Shown here: positions 7,621 through 9,924 of the stretch, in pieces
Numbering within the stretch: the first letter of the stretch is position 1
Layout of the letters: every line of letters begins with the position of its first letter
Origin: Bacillota bacterium
GTDB taxonomy: Bacteria > Bacillota > Clostridia > Lachnospirales > Lachnospiraceae
Assembly: GCA_022717655.1 (NCBI GenBank)
Contig: JAIIAN010000109.1
Span: 1 to 9,924, forward strand
DNA: 9,924 bases
Direction: 5' to 3'
Notes under the pieces: generated by a model
What the model was told of the DNA's origin: nothing
The model's input: the letters and a program-made list of their open reading frames with translations, nothing else
Database searches by the model: none
Program-made: the position numbers and the translations under genes

Positions 7621-7934
7621 GCAGTGAAAGGGATACATCACAAAAGAGAACTGGAATTCAGAGAACCGTTGGCAGGTGTGAAACGGTAGAAAGTGTTTTG
7701 TGACATCACCCTAGAGCATCCCGCTGAAATGAAAGCTTTGAGAGATTAAAAGTATTGAAAAGCTTTGAAAACTTTGAAAGTAGGCAGGGACGTGGGCTTC
7801 ACGTTACAGAAGAGACTGTTAAAAAAGACAGTGGTAAGAGATTGTAGTTAGCGATAGGTACAATAATACAAAGTGGTACCACGGAAAGAAAATTCCGCCT
7901 TTGTTATCCGAGAGGGTAGCAAGGGCGTTTTTTT
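7621..7934 (+). promoter_or_regulatory. T-box riboswitch leader of cstA, probable ATC (Ile) specifier
   Basis: Stem I runs ~7621-7727. A kink-turn-like pair at its base (GTGA near 7624, CTGA near 7724) leads to GGGAT (7630-7634) pairing with ATCCC (7718-7722), then CACAAAA (7639-7645) pairing with TTTTGTG (7696-7702). The distal part has AGAGAA and an ACCGTT/AACGGT-type stem around GGCAGGTGTGAA. The 3' side of the specifier loop reads GACATCACC after the upper stem; by comparison with GAA-codon-ACC in known T-boxes the specifier is ATC (7705-7707, Ile). Linker hairpins follow (ACGTG/CACGT at 7790-7804, ACTGT/ACAGT at 7815-7832). The antiterminator is CAAAG (7869-7873), the seven-base bulge TGGTACC (7874-7880), CGGAA (7882-7886), then TTCCG (7893-7897) and CTTTG (7899-7903). 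The bulge TGGT would pair with tRNA ending ACCA, fitting the A discriminator of tRNA-Ile. The T-box identity is firm; the codon register is less so. Uncharged tRNA would permit read-through into cstA. Confidence 0.9.
7897..7934 (+). terminator. T-box regulated intrinsic terminator
   Basis: A 13-bp stem with some G-T pairs forms between 7897-7909 and 7914-7926 around a GAGA tetraloop, followed by G and seven T (7928-7934). Its 5' arm shares bases 7897-7903 with the 3' arm of the antiterminator, so the two folds exclude each other, as in other T-box leaders. Confidence 0.9.
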
Positions 7935-7971
7935 ATTTCATAGGAAATTGCGTCCTATGAAATAAAAACGC
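7925..7971. repeat. 47-base near-perfect palindrome overlapping the terminator T-tract
   Basis: GCG plus seven T plus ATTTCATAGGA (7925-7945) is answered by TCCTATGAAAT plus five A plus CGC (7953-7971), with the loop AATTGCG (7946-7952). The core arms of 11 bp are perfect; only the T/A run lengths differ. The T-tract of the T-box terminator is therefore also one arm of a second, larger hairpin that can form only in read-through RNA. It may be the left end of the repeat element that continues to ~8055. Confidence 0.75.
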
Positions 7972-8057
7972 TTCGCGGGGAGCGCACTGCGGCGGTATGG
8001 AAATGTGTCGCAAAAGCGACCCGCCGCAGGCGGAGAATCTCGCAAGCGAGATTCTTT
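7969..8057. repeat. GC-rich hairpin array in the cstA leader, probable dispersed palindromic repeat
   Basis: Perfect inverted repeats are packed end to end. CTGCGGCGG (7987-7995) pairs with CCGCCGCAG (8021-8029), enclosing GTCGC-AAAA-GCGAC (8007-8020). AGAATCTCGC (8034-8043) pairs with GCGAGATTCT (8046-8055) around a two-base AA, followed by a weak T-rich run. CGCT (7969-7972) can pair with AGCG (7981-7984). The block is strikingly GC-rich against AT-rich flanks. It shares CGCTTC...GCACT...GCGGCGG and TCGCAA(A)GCGAC motifs with the block after cstA (9814-9909). Nothing codes here. A REP/MITE-like element is the best reading; whether it affects cstA expression is unknown. Confidence 0.65.
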
Positions 8058-8127
8058 CTTGTACATAAATTTATTTCTATTTTCAAGACTTAGCAAAAAA
8101 TAAATTTAAGAGAAGAGGGAAAGAGTT

Positions 8128-9804
8128 ATGAGTGGAATCTTAATGATGGTAATTGCCATTGTTGTACTCGGAGGTGCATATCTCCTGTATGGCCGTTATC
8201 TTCAAAACAAATGGGGCATCGACCCAAACGCAAAAACTCCGGCTTACGAAATGGAAGATGGAGTTGACTATGTGCCGGCAGACACAAACGTAGTATTTGG
8301 ACATCAGTTCGCATCTATCGCAGGTGCAGGTCCAATCAATGGACCGATTCAGGCAGCAATCTTTGGATGGCTTCCGGTATTGCTTTGGATTTTAATTGGT
8401 GGTGTATTCTTTGGTGCTGTTCAGGATTTCGCATCCATGTACGCATCTGTAAAAAATAAAGGTCGTACAATTGGTTATATAATCGAAGAATATATTGGAA
8501 AATTAGGTAAAAAGTTATTCCTGTTATTCTGCTGGTTATTCTGTATTCTGGTTGTTGCGGCATTTGCCGATGTTGTAGCTGGAACATTTAACGGATTTGC
8601 AGCAAACGAAGCCGGAGAAGTAACAAAAGTAGTAGCTAACGGTGCAGTTGCAACCACTTCTATGTTGTTTATCTTAGAAGCCGTTGGACTTGGAATGTTC
8701 TTAAAATACACAAGATTTAACAAATGGGTGAATACAGCGGTGGCTGTCTTATTATTAGTAGCAGCAATCGCACTGGGATTAAACTTCCCGATGTACTTAA
8801 GCCTTGGAACATGGCACATCATCATCTTTGTATATATCATGATTGCCAGTGTTGCTCCGGTATGGGCACTGCTTCAGCCACGAGATTACTTAAACAGCTA
8901 CCTGTTAATCTTCATGATTGTCGGTGCGGTTGTTGGTGTGTTCGTAGCAAATCCATCCTGTAACCTTGCAGCATTTACAAGTTTTAACGTAGACGGACAG
9001 TACATGTTCCCAATCTTATTTGTAACAATCGCCTGTGGTGCGGTTTCCGGTTTCCATTCACTGGTCTCTTCCGGTACTGCTTCCAAACAGATTAAAAACG
9101 AAAAAAATATGCTTCCGGTATCCTTCGGAGCAATGTTAATGGAAAGTATGCTTGCAGTTATCGCCTTAATCGCAGTTGCTTCTTTTGCAAACGGTGAAGC
9201 AGCAGCACAGGGACTGACGACTCAGCCTCAGATTTTCGCAGGTGCAATCGCAAACTTCCTTTCCGTAATCGGTCTGCCACACTCTTTAGTATTTACTTTA
9301 ATTAACCTGGCAGTATCTGCATTTGCATTAACTTCACTGGACTCTGTGGCCAGAGTTGGTCGTCTGTCCTTCCAGGAATTCTTCCTTGATGCCGATGTAG
9401 ATGAAGATAACATGAGCCCATTCTTAAAATTTGTGACAAACAAATATTTTGCAACTATCATCACACTGGTACTTGCTTACTTGCTGACAAAAGTAGGATA
9501 TGCAGAAATCTGGCCGTTGTTTGGTTCAGCAAACCAGTTGTTATCCGTACTGGCACTGGTAGCCTGCGCGGTATTCTTAAAGAAAACAAAACGTCAGGGC
9601 TTCATGCTTTGGGGACCGATGGTATTTATGATGGCTGTTACATTTACAGCACTTGGCATGACTATCGTAAAATTAAGCAAAGCATTTATGACAACAGGCT
9701 TAGACCTTGGAAACAGCTTACAGCTTATCTTCGCAGTTCTGCTGTTAATCCTTGGTGTATTAGTAGCAATTCAGGGTATCAAGAAATTACTTGAACGCAG
9801 ATAA
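8128..9804 (+). CDS. cstA: CstA-family transporter (carbon starvation protein A; pyruvate/peptide uptake)
   Basis: ATG at 8128 follows AGAGGGA (8114-8120) at 7 bases. The N-terminal half carries the CstA signature: GHQFASIAGAGPINGPIQAA (58-77), then GGVFFGAVQDFASMYASVKNKGRTIG (91-116). At least a dozen hydrophobic spans by eye fill the rest, from TM1 at ~3-23 to the last at ~530-550, with a short basic tail (KKLLERR). At 558 residues it is a short form; E. coli CstA and BtsT are about 700, and short forms are usual in Bacillota. In E. coli the family imports pyruvate, and CstA is also tied to peptide use under starvation; the substrate here is not shown by sequence. It stands alone as a transcription unit: T-box leader and hairpin array upstream, strong hairpins 3' of it. 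Codon choice (many TTC, ATC, AAC) differs from the surface-protein genes and suggests higher expression. The amino-acid-sensing leader favours a role in peptide or amino-acid-linked uptake; that is inference. Confidence 0.93.
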   Translation: MSGILMMVIAIVVLGGAYLLYGRYLQNKWGIDPNAKTPAYEMEDGVDYVPADTNVVFGHQFASIAGAGPINGPIQAAIFGWLPVLLWILIGGVFFGAVQDFASMYASVKNKGRTIGYIIEEYIGKLGKKLFLLFCWLFCILVVAAFADVVAGTFNGFAANEAGEVTKVVANGAVATTSMLFILEAVGLGMFLKYTRFNKWVNTAVAVLLLVAAIALGLNFPMYLSLGTWHIIIFVYIMIASVAPVWALLQPRDYLNSYLLIFMIVGAVVGVFVANPSCNLAAFTSFNVDGQYMFPILFVTIACGAVSGFHSLVSSGTASKQIKNEKNMLPVSFGAMLMESMLAVIALIAVASFANGEAAAQGLTTQPQIFAGAIANFLSVIGLPHSLVFTLINLAVSAFALTSLDSVARVGRLSFQEFFLDADVDEDNMSPFLKFVTNKYFATIITLVLAYLLTKVGYAEIWPLFGSANQLLSVLALVACAVFLKKTKRQGFMLWGPMVFMMAVTFTALGMTIVKLSKAFMTTGLDLGNSLQLIFAVLLLILGVLVAIQGIKKLLERR

Positions 9805-9859
9805 GCATTCCCCCGCTTCAAGTGAGCAGAGCACTAAGCGGCGGGTGAGGGGGATGCTT
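9803..9859 (+). terminator. long hairpin directly after cstA, likely terminator
   Basis: AAGCATTCCCCC (9803-9814) pairs with GGGGGATGCTT (9849-9859) with one bulged T; inside, CGCTT (9814-9818) pairs with AAGCG (9836-9840). The stem begins within the cstA stop codon. It lacks a clear T-run behind it (only TTCT), so it may be a weak terminator, an RNA-end stabiliser or part of the repeat element. Confidence 0.6.
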
Positions 9860-9893
9860 CTGTCAGTGGGAGTTGAAAGCTCCCACTGACAGA
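9859..9893. repeat. perfect 14-bp inverted repeat downstream of cstA
   Basis: TCTGTCAGTGGGAG (9859-9872) is exactly complementary to CTCCCACTGACAGA (9880-9893) around the 7-base loop TTGAAAG. No T-run follows on the + strand. It shares base 9859 with the hairpin before it. After it comes TCGC-AAA-GCGA (9894-9904), like the small hairpin at 8008-8019. It may end transcription from either side or belong to a mobile palindromic repeat. Confidence 0.7.
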
Positions 9894-9924
9894 TCGCAAA
9901 GCGACTGCGTTCATGAGCAAGTAG

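Larger units (their letters stand above)
7460..8127. other. 668-base regulatory intergenic region, no gene seen
   Basis: The toroid gene stops at 7459 without a convincing terminator. The stretch then holds, in order, the CodY-like site, candidate promoters, T-box leader and terminator, the 47-base palindrome, the GC-rich hairpin array, and an AT-rich tail (8060-8113) before the cstA ribosome binding site. No open frame of credible length with a start and ribosome binding site was found on either strand. Confidence 0.8.

Noticed and set aside
7732..7766. Two AAAGCTTT copies as a regulator-binding site
   Set aside because: They lie between stem I and the linker hairpins of the T-box, where they can pair as part of the leader's stem II region; no known operator is matched.

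Overview
The window looks like low-GC Bacillota, most likely a gut Lachnospiraceae-type clostridium. This is an inference from protein style (lysine-rich signal peptides, GLUG surface modules, membrane anchors with basic tails), AGGAGG-like ribosome binding sites, a T-box leader and a clostridial-type CstA. No marker gene is present to fix the genus. All genes lie on the + strand.

Region 1 (1-7459) is an envelope or cell-surface operon of three genes, separated by only 12 and 37 bases. First is a membrane-anchored transglutaminase-like protein whose 5' end looks broken, and whose usual catalytic cysteine is a serine. Second is a 1669-residue surface protein built as signal peptide, GLUG beta-helix module, three helical modules, a second GLUG module, two more helical modules, five ~59-residue repeats, a polar linker and a C-terminal membrane anchor. 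Third is a secreted, membrane-anchored alpha/alpha-toroid protein related to prenyltransferase/squalene-cyclase repeats. All three are built to sit at the membrane with their main domains outside. They may form one surface assembly, but the sequence does not give the substrate.

Region 2 (7460-8127) is a long regulatory stretch without a gene. In order it holds a good match to a CodY box, candidate promoter elements, a T-box riboswitch (stem I, probable ATC/Ile specifier, antiterminator with TGGT bulge, terminator with seven T), a 47-base palindrome that overlaps the terminator's T-tract, and a GC-rich array of hairpins. It leads into region 3.

Region 3 (8128-9804) is a short CstA-family transporter (carbon starvation protein A; pyruvate/peptide uptake family). 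If the CodY box and the T-box reading are right, cstA is controlled twice by branched-chain amino-acid supply: at initiation through CodY and at elongation through uncharged tRNA-Ile.

Region 4 (9805-9924) is a downstream set of strong hairpins. It shares sequence with the hairpin array upstream of cstA, suggesting a dispersed palindromic repeat family that flanks this gene.
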